DNA from: Comamonas sp. KCTC 72670
GTDB lineage: Bacteria; Myxococcota; Myxococcia; Myxococcales; Myxococcaceae
Assembly: GCA_014656495.1 (NCBI GenBank)
Contig: BNCN01000002.1
Coordinates: 825,102-889,101, forward strand
Length of the DNA stretch: 64,000 nucleotides
Direction: 5' to 3'
Shown: positions 25,678 to 33,772 of the stretch, piece after piece
How positions within the stretch are numbered: the stretch's first letter is position 1
Layout: each line of letters starts with the position of its first letter
The notes under the pieces: generated by a model
The model's input: the letters and a program-made list of their open reading frames with translations, nothing else
Databases searched by the model: none
What the model was told of the DNA's origin: nothing
Made by a program: the position numbers and the translations under genes

Positions 25678-27458
25678 CGCTTCGCCTCGCGCAGCGGGTT
25701 GGGCGCGTTGAGGTAGACGGACTGCGCGTCCAGCGGCGCGAGCACCTCGTCGATGCCGTGCAGCCGGGTGAGCAGGTTGCTCTTGCAGGGCAGCGAGTCC
25801 GCCTCCAGCCACCGGCGCGCCAGCCTGTCTCCATCCGGTCCCGCCTCGGCCAGCGAGGGCAGCGCCGCGTGCAGCCGGTCCGCCATCACGCCCAGGAGCT
25901 GCCGCTCATCGCCCAGCCCCTCCACGCCCAGGCAGCCGATGACGGCGAGCGCCTGATTGCGCAGCAGGTAGTAGGAGAGCCGCTCATCGACGATGGCGTC
26001 GTCGACCACGGCCAGGGTGGACGCCTCCGCGCCGAGCAGCCCCAGCAGCTTGGGCAGGTGCGACGCCGCCAGGTAGTAGCCCTGGTTGTCGCGGAACGCC
26101 GAGCCGATGACGCGGCCCTCCCGGTCGAGCTGGACCAGGGTGTTCTGCTGGTGTGACTCCAGGCCGATGCCGGTGGCGGCGTACAGGTGCAGCATGGGCA
26201 CCAGCACGAGGTCCGTGTAGTCCGCGACCCACTTCGCCGCGGCGCCCGCGCCGTGGCCCGCCACCAGCGTGCCCAGCAGGCTCCTCCCCAGGCCCGGGCG
26301 TGGCGCCACCAGCCCCACGAGGCAGCGCAGGTCGGCGATGTGCGAGGGCACCTCGCGCACCGCGACGTCCAGGCCCGTCACCTCCGGGCCGCCCGCCCGC
26401 GCGGGCTCGTCCACCGCCAGCCACGCCGGGTCCCTCACGATGGAGAACCGGGGATGTGCCGCGATGGTGGACCGCGCGTAACCGGCGTCCAGCAGCCGGT
26501 GGATTTCCAGGCCGCGGCGCAGCTCCGTGCGCGTGGACTCACGGCGGGAGTTGGTGAGCCGCAAGCCCAGCGACAGCTTCAGCATCACCGAGGCGTCCGG
26601 CCGGTAGACGGTGCGCACGCTCGACGTGGCCCACCAGCGCGGTCCCTGCTCGCCCAGCGGCGTCAGCAGGCCCGCTTCGATGAGCGCGGCGATGCGCGGC
26701 CGGCGCAGGACGTCTCGCGCCTGCCAGGGATGCGCCGGCACCAGCACCCGGCCATCGGTGCGCGACACCTCCGCCAGGTCCGCCAGCAGGGCCACCGTGT
26801 CCCGTCCCGTCAGCGACGGCGAGCCCGCCACCGCGTCATGCGAGATGATGGAAGGGTCGGCGGCGAACCAGTGCAGCCGGAAGGCGCCCCGCTGCTCGGG
26901 CGAGAAGTCCGCGGAGTCCGTGGCGGAGAGGCCATCCCGGCTCTTGGGCGCGGGGTGGTGCAGGTGGCCCAGCAGCAGCGCCTGCTCCGCGGCGAGGAAG
27001 CCGTCCACCGGCGGCGGAGGCAGCGGGTGCGCGCGGCGGTGCGCCACGAAGTCCGCGGTGCGCCGCACCGACTCGGCGGTGCGCTCGACGAGGTCTGCGA
27101 CCTGTCCGGAGGGAATGCCCCCCTTGCGGGCGCCACCGCGCCGCTCGGCGTCGTGGGCCACCAGGGCCACGGCGAGCACCGGGTCCGCGAGCGACGTCGT
27201 GCCATTCGGACCTTCGAGGTGCACCGGCCCGAAGCGGTGCCAGCCCGAGGGCGAGCAGTGGGTGACCTCGGTGCTCAGGGTGAGCCCCGTGCTGGGCAGC
27301 GTGATGCGCAGCGGGCCGGGATGGACGGGCGTGTGTGTCTCCGTGAGCCAGCAGCGCAGCAGGGCCTCCAGGTGCGCGTGCTCGGCGGAGCGGCGCGCGT
27401 CCGCGTCGTTCAGCGGGTCCGTGCCAACAGGCGCATTCAGCGGAAGCGCGGCGTTCAT
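25674..27458 (-). CDS. IucA/IucC-family NIS synthetase (RhbC/IucA-like)
   Basis: 594 residues. Family signatures are AEQALLLGHLHHPAPKSRDGLS, VPAHPWQARDVL, SSVRTVYRPDASVMLKLSLGLRLTNSRRE, ESHQQNTLVQL and FRDNQGYY. It is distinct from the other synthetase of the operon (different N-terminus, HQQN instead of HGQN), as in rhizobactin/aerobactin/schizokinen loci, where two unlike synthetases add two arms to citrate in order. It probably makes the first citrate amide. It overlaps the decarboxylase and acyltransferase genes by 4 bp. Confidence 0.88.
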   Translation of the reverse strand: MNAALPLNAPVGTDPLNDADARRSAEHAHLEALLRCWLTETHTPVHPGPLRITLPSTGLTLSTEVTHCSPSGWHRFGPVHLEGPNGTTSLADPVLAVALVAHDAERRGGARKGGIPSGQVADLVERTAESVRRTADFVAHRRAHPLPPPPVDGFLAAEQALLLGHLHHPAPKSRDGLSATDSADFSPEQRGAFRLHWFAADPSIISHDAVAGSPSLTGRDTVALLADLAEVSRTDGRVLVPAHPWQARDVLRRPRIAALIEAGLLTPLGEQGPRWWATSSVRTVYRPDASVMLKLSLGLRLTNSRRESTRTELRRGLEIHRLLDAGYARSTIAAHPRFSIVRDPAWLAVDEPARAGGPEVTGLDVAVREVPSHIADLRCLVGLVAPRPGLGRSLLGTLVAGHGAGAAAKWVADYTDLVLVPMLHLYAATGIGLESHQQNTLVQLDREGRVIGSAFRDNQGYYLAASHLPKLLGLLGAEASTLAVVDDAIVDERLSYYLLRNQALAVIGCLGVEGLGDERQLLGVMADRLHAALPSLAEAGPDGDRLARRWLEADSLPCKSNLLTRLHGIDEVLAPLDAQSVYLNAPNPLREAKR

Positions 27459-29020
27459 GCGGCCCCCTTCTGGAGACGGGGCGAGCAGGCGCGTCCCGCC
27501 GCGAGCACGGCGTCCACGAGCGCGTCGAGGTCCTCGGGCGTCGTCGTCGGGTTGAGCAGGGTGAACTTGAGGCAGACGCGCTCGGGCGAGCCCGGGCCCT
27601 CCGTGCGGACCGAGGTGCGGCCAATGAGCGCGGTGCCTGTCTCCATCAGCCGGCGTCGCATGGCGCCGTTGATTTCATCCTCGCGCTCGGGCGCCTCGGG
27701 GCAGCGATAGCGGAAGACGACGGTGGTCAGCTCCGCGGGCGCCACCAGCTCCAGCTCGGGCTCGGCGGTGATGCGCTGCTCGGCGTGCTTCGCGAGGTCA
27801 TGGCAGGTGTCCACCATGTCGCCCAGGCCGCGGCGTCCGTGCGCCAGCAGCGTGGCGGCGACCTTCACCGCGTCCGGGCGGCGGGTCGTCTGGAGGCTGC
27901 GGCCCAGCAGGCCCTCATAGCCCGCGTCCGCGTCGTCCACCGGGTTGAGGTAGGCGACCTCGCGCTCCAGGGCGGAGAAGTTGCTGGCGTTGGAGACCAG
28001 CAGCACGCTGGTGGCGGCGGGCTGCCAACCCAGCTTGTGCAGGTCCAGGGTCACGGAGTCCGCGAGCGTCAGGCCGTTGAGCCGGCCCGCGAGCCGCTCG
28101 GAGAACAGCGCGCCGAAGCCGTAGGCCGCGTCCACGTGCAGCCAGACGCCGTGCTCGGCCGCGATGGCGGCAAGCTGGGGCAGGGGGTCGATGCTGCCGA
28201 AGTCCGTCGTCCCCGCGGTGGCGACGATGGCCAGCGGCGTGTGCTCCGGCGGCAGCTCCCTCAGGATGGCGGCCAGCGCGTCCGGACGCATCCGCCGGCG
28301 CGAGTCGGTGGGCACCAGCCGCACGGCGTCCTCGCCCAGGCCCAGGGCCGCGCAGGCCCGCTGGATGGAGAAGTGCGCCAGCTCCGAGCACAGCACCACG
28401 GGGCCGGGCAGCGTGCTCACGCCCTGGCGGCGGGCGTCGATACCCCGGCGCAGGGCGGCCGCGTCGCGCGCCAGGAGCAGCCCCATCAAGTTGGACATCG
28501 ACCCACCGGGCGTGAGGACGCCATCCGCCTGGGCGCCCAGCCCCGCCAGCTCCACCAATCCATGGATGAGCCAACGCTCCACGGCGATGGCCGAGGGGCC
28601 GGAGTCATACGTGTCCAGGGAGGCATTGCTCGCGCTCGCCAGCGCATCCGCGGCCACGGCGACGGCCAGCGGAGGGGGCTGGAGGTGCGCCACCGCGTGG
28701 GGGTGCGACAGGTGCAGCCCGTACTCCACCAGCACCTTGCCGATGCGAGCCAGCGCCGCCTCGGCGCCCAGGCCTTCAACGGGAATGCCCTCCATGCCCA
28801 GCGCCGTCCGGGCCGCGGCGAGGACGTCCGCGGGTGTCCCCGCGCGCAGGGGGCCGGTGGGCCACCGCGCGACGGCCAAGGCACTGCCCACCGCGCCCGT
28901 GAGGGCCGCGGTCACCGCCGCGAGCCCCTCGCGGGAGCCCGCGAGGACCGATGACGGCCGGCGGGGCCATTGGGGCGCCAGCTCAGGTCCTCGCTTCAAG
29001 GGTTCTGTCTCTGCTTGCAT
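27455..29020 (-). CDS. PLP-dependent diamine-forming decarboxylase (RhbB/DesA-like)
   Basis: About 521 residues of the group II pyridoxal-phosphate decarboxylases (L-2,4-diaminobutyrate/lysine decarboxylase type). The PLP lysine lies in VTLDLHKLGWQPAATSV; HVDAAYGFGALF and GVLTPGGSMSNLMGLLLARD are also characteristic. The ATG at 29020 has GGAGG 8 bases upstream, so a longer TTG start is unlikely. As first gene of the siderophore operon it should supply cadaverine or 1,3-diaminopropane for hydroxylation. No RhbA-like diaminobutyrate aminotransferase is present in the window, which mildly favours lysine to cadaverine. Confidence 0.88.
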   Translation of the reverse strand: MQAETEPLKRGPELAPQWPRRPSSVLAGSREGLAAVTAALTGAVGSALAVARWPTGPLRAGTPADVLAAARTALGMEGIPVEGLGAEAALARIGKVLVEYGLHLSHPHAVAHLQPPPLAVAVAADALASASNASLDTYDSGPSAIAVERWLIHGLVELAGLGAQADGVLTPGGSMSNLMGLLLARDAAALRRGIDARRQGVSTLPGPVVLCSELAHFSIQRACAALGLGEDAVRLVPTDSRRRMRPDALAAILRELPPEHTPLAIVATAGTTDFGSIDPLPQLAAIAAEHGVWLHVDAAYGFGALFSERLAGRLNGLTLADSVTLDLHKLGWQPAATSVLLVSNASNFSALEREVAYLNPVDDADAGYEGLLGRSLQTTRRPDAVKVAATLLAHGRRGLGDMVDTCHDLAKHAEQRITAEPELELVAPAELTTVVFRYRCPEAPEREDEINGAMRRRLMETGTALIGRTSVRTEGPGSPERVCLKFTLLNPTTTPEDLDALVDAVLAAGRACSPRLQKGAA

Positions 29021-29045
29021 GTGGACTACCTCCAAAGATGACTTG

Positions 29046-29066
29046 GATAATGCGAATCGATGTCAA
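29046..29066 (-). promoter_or_regulatory. Fur-box-like operator and -35 element, siderophore operon
   Basis: GATAATGCGAATCGATGTC (29046-29064) matches the 19-bp Fur consensus at 14 positions. On the leftward strand, TTGACA (29061-29066) overlaps its edge as a -35 element; the matching -10 is weak. The site is 26 bp upstream of the decarboxylase start codon, where a repressor would block transcription. Confidence 0.55.
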
Positions 29067-29699
29067 CAAGCGGGCACACGTCCGCCCTGGCGAGGGCAGG
29101 CGGGCCGCGGTCGCGTCTCAATGGCGCGGGCAAGCTACGACCTGGGCCTGACAATGCGTGAGCCACGGGATGACGAGGCATGAGCTCGCCATCACGAGGA
29201 CCGCCATGCGGCAACCCCGGTGGTAGGCACACGGATATGAATGCCGCCAATGTCTCGCGGCGGGAACGACGGCCCCGGCGTCAGGGGCTCTCACGTCGGA
29301 ATGTCACATGTGAATGGGTTATTCGAGAATGACTTGCAAATTCAGAATGGCGATATATCCGAAAGGGATGCGCCCCGCCACTTCCTTGTGGTCGGGATTT
29401 TCGCGTTCGTGACCCAGGCGCGCCGCTACAAAGAGAGTGAAAGAGTTTTGTGTGCCAAGACACGCCGAGACGCGCAGGATGTGAGTGTCCGTCTCGTGTG
29501 TGATTGGCGCTGCAAGTGAAGCCTGGGTGCGGATGTACTCATCTGGCGCGGGTGGGCAGCCGATTCCCCGGGGGCATCTGGCTGGGATGGCCAGCACGAC
29601 TTCGCCGCTTGGAGCGCGCCACTTGTCGTCAGCCGCGGCGCTCCTCCACGCGCGGCGGACCGGGCTGCTATTTCGCGCTGGCGGCCCGCTGGTCGTCCT
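29067..29699. other. Non-coding interval upstream of siderophore operon
   Basis: About 630 bp without a convincing gene. Short open frames on both strands lack ribosome sites and family signals. The part 29250-29480 is noticeably richer in A/T than its surroundings and holds a weak second Fur-like match (about 11 of 19, near 29325-29343). It could carry regulatory DNA or decayed sequence next to the DoxX remnant. Confidence 0.4.
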
Positions 29700-29941
29700 C
29701 GCGGGCGCGTTGGATGTCGGGCCGGTGGCTCTGCGCCCTGGGCGTCGTGCTGCCTTCCCTGACACGCATCAAGCCCGGCCTGGCGGCCCTGGGCTGCGCG
29801 GCGCTCCAAGTCTCGGCCATCGTCTTTCACGTCGTGCGTGGCGAGGCCGCCGGCGCGCCCTTCAATGCCCTGCTCGTCACGCTCTCGCTCTTCGTCGCCT
29901 GGGGGCGGCGCTATCGGCGCCCCATTCCACCGCGGGCGTGA
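29700..29941 (+). pseudogene. C-terminal remnant of a DoxX-like membrane protein
   Basis: From about ATG 29714, a 75-residue frame reads LGVVLPSLTRIKPGLAAL, a stretch with FHVVRGE, then FNALLVTLSLFVAWGR. This is the last part of DoxX-like proteins, which normally have four helices and ~120 residues. The N-terminal helix (usually with an FAGxxK motif) is not found upstream in any frame, so the gene looks 5'-truncated. A short functional form cannot be excluded. Confidence 0.5.
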
Positions 29942-29947
29942 GCGGAC

Positions 29948-30949
29948 TCACGCTGGGCGGCCCCGAGTCGGTCGCCCGGGGTGTGTTGCCACCTCGAGGG
30001 CGGCTGGAATCAGCTCCCGCATCAGCGCTACGAACTTGCGCAGCCGCGCCGGGTGGAACCGGGCATACGGATAGAGCAGGTACATGGGCAGGGGCGCGGC
30101 CCTCCAGGGGGGCACCAAGTGTAGCAACCGGCCCTGGCGGATGTCTTCATGGAGCACCCACGCGGAGCCCACGCAAACGCCGAGTCCTTTCAGCGCCGCG
30201 CTCCGAAGGGCGTAGAGGCTGTCCGTGCTCATGCGGGGATGGAAGGTGATGGGCTGGACCTCACCCGTCTCCACATGCGTCAGTGAAAGCTCCTTGCGAT
30301 AGAACGTCCGCAGCGACAGCCAGGGCAGGCGTGCGAGTTCGTCTGGGTGGCTCGGGGGCGGGGCGCCGTTCAGCACCGAGGGCGCGGCCACGACGATGCG
30401 CGGCACCTCGGCCACGCGGAGGGCCACCACGCTGGGGTCTTTCACCTCGCCGACATGAATCGCGCAGTCGATGCCGTCCGCGATGAAGTCCACCGCCCGG
30501 TCATGCAGCAGCCACTCAACAGAGACCCGTGGGTAGCGGCGCAGGTACTCCGTCAGGGGCTCCACCAGGAGCTGCTGGCCGAACGCGTGGGGGACCACGA
30601 CGCGCAGCGTGCCCTCCGGTTCGTCGCTGGCGCCGCGCAGGTCGGCCTCGAGCGTCTCCCAACTGGCCAGCAGCGCCTTCGCGCGTTCGTAGCAGCGAGC
30701 GCCATCCTCCGTGAGCTTCATCGCGTGCGTGGAGCGCTGAATCAGCCGCAGCCCCAGCGAGCGCTCCAGCGCCTGGAGCCTGCGACTCACCGTGGGCTGG
30801 GTGGTCCCCATCTGGGACGCCGCGGACGACAGGCTCCCGGCGTCGACGATGCGAACGAAGGTCTGCATCAATTCGAGCCGGTCAACAGCCCCAGCGGGGG
30901 CTTGAGGGCGGGATTCGCGCCGTCGCACGGGCTTGGGTCGTGGGGGCAT
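29948..30949 (-). CDS. LysR-family transcriptional regulator
   Basis: About 333 residues from ATG 30949. The LysR helix-turn-helix is MQTFVRIVDAGSLSSAASQMGTTQPTVSRRLQALERSLG, after a basic ~25-residue N-terminal tail. The effector domain follows (LRVVVPHAFGQQLLVEPL, GIDCAIHVGEV). The CrgA-like subgroup features (RRLQALE, H-V-G) suggest regulation of a neighbouring divergent transporter or oxidoreductase. It is divergent from the MFS gene at 31060, with a palindrome in the shared promoter, so it probably controls that gene. The ligand is unknown. Confidence 0.88.
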   Translation of the reverse strand: MPPRPKPVRRRESRPQAPAGAVDRLELMQTFVRIVDAGSLSSAASQMGTTQPTVSRRLQALERSLGLRLIQRSTHAMKLTEDGARCYERAKALLASWETLEADLRGASDEPEGTLRVVVPHAFGQQLLVEPLTEYLRRYPRVSVEWLLHDRAVDFIADGIDCAIHVGEVKDPSVVALRVAEVPRIVVAAPSVLNGAPPPSHPDELARLPWLSLRTFYRKELSLTHVETGEVQPITFHPRMSTDSLYALRSAALKGLGVCVGSAWVLHEDIRQGRLLHLVPPWRAAPLPMYLLYPYARFHPARLRKFVALMRELIPAALEVATHPGRPTRGRPA

Positions 30950-30959
30950 GGGTGGGCCT

Positions 30960-30978
30960 TTATGCGCCCAGCGTATAA
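30960..30978. promoter_or_regulatory. Palindrome, likely LysR operator
   Basis: TTATGCGC-CCA-GCGTATAA is a 19-bp near-perfect inverted repeat (7 of 8 arm positions) 11 bp upstream of the LysR start and within the lysR/MFS divergent region. It fits the T-N11-A architecture of LysR sites. Confidence 0.5.
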
Positions 30979-31059
30979 CCGCTGTTCGGGCGGCGCTACT
31001 ACCCGCGGAGGACCCGCTCGAACACATTCACCCCGACTCGCAGTTTCGAGGTGAGTGCC

Positions 31060-32325
31060 ATGTCCTTCATTCGTGCCGTACATGAAACCGCTGGCGACAG
31101 CATCCCGCCCGGGGCCTCCCAGGTGTCCCGTCCCGCGCTGAGCGGCGCGCCCATGTCCTCGGGCCTGCGGTTGCTGCTGGCCGCGAGTGCTGGCATCCCG
31201 GTCGCGGCGCTCTACTACAGCCAGCCGATGCTGGGCGTGATGGGGGCCAGCATCGGGGCCTCGGATGCCGCGGTGGGGCTGATTCCGACGCTCACCCAGC
31301 TCGGGTATGCGCTGGGCATCCTGTTGTTGGCGCCCCTGGGCGACCGCTTCGACCGGCGGCGCATCATCGTCATCAAGGCCGCCCTGCTGAGCGGGGCGCT
31401 GCTCGTGGGGGGCTTGAGCCCTGGATTGGGGCTGCTCCTGGCCATGAGCCTCGCGGTGGGACTGACGGCGACGGTGGCGCAGGACATCGTCCCGGCCGCG
31501 GCGACGCTGGCGCCAGAGCGCGAGCGCGGAAAGGTGGTGGGGACGGTGATGACAGGGCTGCTGCTCGGCATCCTGTTGTCCCGCGTGGTCAGCGGCGTGG
31601 TCGCGGAGCGCTTCGGCTGGCGGGCCATGTTCATGTTGGCCGCGGGCAGCGTGGCGGTGATGGGCGTGGCCGCGTGGCGAGGGCTGCCGCGTTTCCGCCC
31701 GGCCAGCGCATTGTCGTATGGCGCCTTGCTGGGCTCGCTCGCCACCTTGTGGCGTCAGCACGGCGCCTTGCGCCGGGCCGCCCTGGCGCAAGGGCTGCTC
31801 TCGATTGGCTTCAGCGCCTTCTGGTCCACCCTGGCGGTGATGCTGCATGGCGAGCCGTTCCACCTGGGCAGCGCCGTTGCCGGGGCGTTCGGCCTGGCGG
31901 GCGCGGCCGGTGCGTTGGGCGCGCCATTGGCGGGCCGGTTCTCGGACCGCTTCGGCTCGGAGGGCGTGGCGCGTCTGGGCGCGGGGCTGGCGGCGGTCTC
32001 GTTCGCGGCGATGTTCGCGTTGCCGTGGCTCGAACCGAACGCCCGGCTGTGGCTGATCGCCGGCAGCGCGCTTGGCTTCGACCTGGGCGTTCAGGTGTCG
32101 CTGGTGGCGCATCAGACGCTCATCTTCGGCATCGACCCTGCGGCGCGCAGCCGGCTCAACGCGGTGCTGTTCGTCTGCATGTTCATCGGGATGGCCCTGG
32201 GCGCCGCGAGCGGCAGCTTCATGCTGGCGCAGTGGGGCTGGGGCGCGGTGACGGCGCTGGCGACGGCCGCGGCCCTGGCGGCCTTGGTGGTGCGCATGTT
32301 CCCGCGTCCCCGGATGGCGCGCTGA
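31060..32325 (+). CDS. MFS transporter (YnfM/AraJ-like)
   Basis: About 421 residues with 12 predicted helices. VAALYYSQPMLGVMGASIG in TM1 is typical of the YnfM/NepI-like MFS group. LGDRFDRRRIIV is motif A and DIVPAAATLAPERERGKVVGTVMTGLLLGILLSR is motif C-like. Probably a proton-coupled efflux pump for small polar molecules. The ATG at 31060 is preceded by GAGGTGAG at good spacing; a GTG at 31051 is less likely. It is divergent from a LysR gene with a shared palindrome, so expression is likely LysR-controlled. Confidence 0.88.
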   Translation: MSFIRAVHETAGDSIPPGASQVSRPALSGAPMSSGLRLLLAASAGIPVAALYYSQPMLGVMGASIGASDAAVGLIPTLTQLGYALGILLLAPLGDRFDRRRIIVIKAALLSGALLVGGLSPGLGLLLAMSLAVGLTATVAQDIVPAAATLAPERERGKVVGTVMTGLLLGILLSRVVSGVVAERFGWRAMFMLAAGSVAVMGVAAWRGLPRFRPASALSYGALLGSLATLWRQHGALRRAALAQGLLSIGFSAFWSTLAVMLHGEPFHLGSAVAGAFGLAGAAGALGAPLAGRFSDRFGSEGVARLGAGLAAVSFAAMFALPWLEPNARLWLIAGSALGFDLGVQVSLVAHQTLIFGIDPAARSRLNAVLFVCMFIGMALGAASGSFMLAQWGWGAVTALATAAALAALVVRMFPRPRMAR

Positions 32326-32357
32326 GCATGGCGCCATTCGCCGCTGGAAACGCGCGG

Positions 32358-32373
32358 CTCACCGAAAGGTGAG
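32358..32373 (+). terminator. Short GAAA-tetraloop hairpin
   Basis: CTCACC-GAAA-GGTGAG lies 33 bp after the MFS stop and is followed by GGGGCTTT. It is a small, stable-looking hairpin and a possible terminator of the MFS transcript. Confidence 0.4.
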
Positions 32374-32557
32374 GGGCTTTCGCGGAAAGGACGGGCTGCC
32401 GCCGGCTGGGGCGCCTGCGCGTGGAGCGGCTGGAGGTGTCGTTGCGCCCCCAATAACTGTGAAACGTTTGGCGCCTCACTTTCGGGGGATGTGTGGGATT
32501 CACTTCGGGTGGTTGGCTGTTGTCTGTTCTGGGCGTTTCCTCACGAAGGAGGCACTG

Positions 32558-32746
32558 ATGGGCAACAGCGGCGGCAGTGGTAATCCCGGTGGTGGGAAGG
32601 GCGCCGGTGGTGGCGGCGGACAAGCCGGAGGGGGCTCCGGAGGGAAGGGCGGAGGGGGCGGCGGTAATGGCCGTCCGCCGAATGCGCCCAGCACGACGGG
32701 CAACCCGTCAGGTGGCGGCAGGGGAAACAATCCTCCCAAGAAGTAG
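32558..32746 (+). CDS. 62-residue Gly-rich small protein
   Basis: A 62-residue protein made mostly of Gly, Ser, Asn, Lys and Pro, with runs such as GGGKGAGGGGGQAGGGSGGKGGGGGG and an NPPKK end (the run is at residues ~12-37). A strong GAAGGAGG ribosome site sits 7 bases before the ATG, supporting real translation. It has no signal peptide and no Cys, and will be disordered and basic. I do not recognise a family. It may bind nucleic acid or be a structural/spacer peptide. It stands alone between the MFS gene and a decayed TetR gene. Confidence 0.6.
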   Translation: MGNSGGSGNPGGGKGAGGGGGQAGGGSGGKGGGGGGNGRPPNAPSTTGNPSGGGRGNNPPKK

Positions 32747-32787
32747 GGAGCCGGTGATGATGCGGAGGGCCCTGTTCCGCGAGGGCC

Positions 32788-33140
32788 CTACCGCGGGCGA
32801 GCGGTCTTGGCCCGGCGGGTGGTCGCCGGGACATCCTCGCCCGTGACGGCGCGGGCAAGCCGCTCCGCGTCGGAGGTGCCGGTGCCGAGAGAGGCGAGGG
32901 CGCCGCTCGAAATGCTTGTAGGGCGCGGCCGAGGACACTCCGACGCGGCGCCCGACTTCGGCCACGGTGAGCGCATCGACGCCCGCTTCACGGATGAGCT
33001 CGATGCTCGCCGCCATGCGTGGCCGTGCTCGATGGCCAGCGCCTGGAGGACGGGCCGCTGGCGACGGTCCACTTCGACCACGCCATTCCAGCGACGTTCC
33101 ATGGCGCCTTCGCGGCCGAACGTTGATCGGCCATCGCCCA
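32788..33140 (-). pseudogene. Frameshifted TetR-family regulator remnant
   Basis: A TetR helix-turn-helix is readable in one minus-strand frame (ELIREAGVDALTVAEVGRRVGVSSAAPYKHF at about 32905-33010). The expected continuation is interrupted: homologous-looking sequence before and after it appears in a different frame. The ligand domain is missing and the whole is far shorter than ~190 residues. This is probably a decayed TetR gene. Sequencing error is a possible alternative for the frameshift but not for the truncation. Confidence 0.5.
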
Positions 33141-33160
33141 CGGCACGTGGGATGTGCGCG

Positions 33161-33541
33161 TCAGTTGCTCCGGCGCGTCCACACATGCGCCACGGCCGCG
33201 GCCACGAGGAGCGCGAGCGCCACCACGTCAGCTGTCACCACTCGACGCACCTGCGGCGTGTGGGTGTCCACGGGGTGGGCGAGCCCCAGGAACGCCACGA
33301 CGGAGCCCGCCGCCATCAGGAGCGCCACCGCGTGAAGCGCGGGGGTGAACGCGGCGTAGACCAGGAACGCGCCCAGCAGGCCAAACAGGACGGCCCGGTG
33401 CCGCATCAGGAGCAGCAGGTTGGGGTCGGAGATGTCCGCCCCATAGAGCGACTCGAGCTGGGCACGGCCCAAGACTCCGGTGAGCGGCAGGAGGTGGATG
33501 ATTCCAACCACGATGAGGGCGCTGGGGACGATGAATCTCAA
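33161..33541 (-). CDS. Small four-helix membrane protein
   Basis: About 126 residues from TTG 33541, with four hydrophobic helices: VPSALIVVGIIHLLPL, AVLFGLLGAFLVYAAF, AVALLMAAGSVVAFLGL and ADVVALALLVAAAVAHVW. The connecting LYGADISDPNLLLLMRHRAVLFGLLG motif (D-P-x-L-x-L-L-M-R-H-R-A) is typical of a widespread family of uncharacterised inner-membrane proteins, often misnamed phosphopantetheine adenylyltransferase. Function unknown. There is no ATG in the conserved position, hence the TTG start. It is probably monocistronic and convergent with nothing informative. Confidence 0.7.
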   Translation of the reverse strand: MRFIVPSALIVVGIIHLLPLTGVLGRAQLESLYGADISDPNLLLLMRHRAVLFGLLGAFLVYAAFTPALHAVALLMAAGSVVAFLGLAHPVDTHTPQVRRVVTADVVALALLVAAAVAHVWTRRSN

Positions 33542-33772
33542 GGGTGCGCGTCCTGGGGTGTGAGGGCGGGGTGCCGGCGTTCCCGGGCACCTGTGTGTCT
33601 CAGACACGAAAAGGACGCCCTGCCTCAATGACCCTGGAGGTAATTGACGGACCTTGGCTCGTGAATGCCTCGCATGCGGTTTGCTTGTCTGGAATTTCCG
33701 CTGATGCTTGACAGTGCCTGGGCCGTCGATATGAGGCGACCTGCACTGTAGGTGAATGCGGCGGAGGCAGGC

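Noticed and set aside
29241-29519. A 92-codon frame in the non-coding interval
   Set aside because: There is no ribosome site, no family signal and weak coding bias in an A/T-richer segment.
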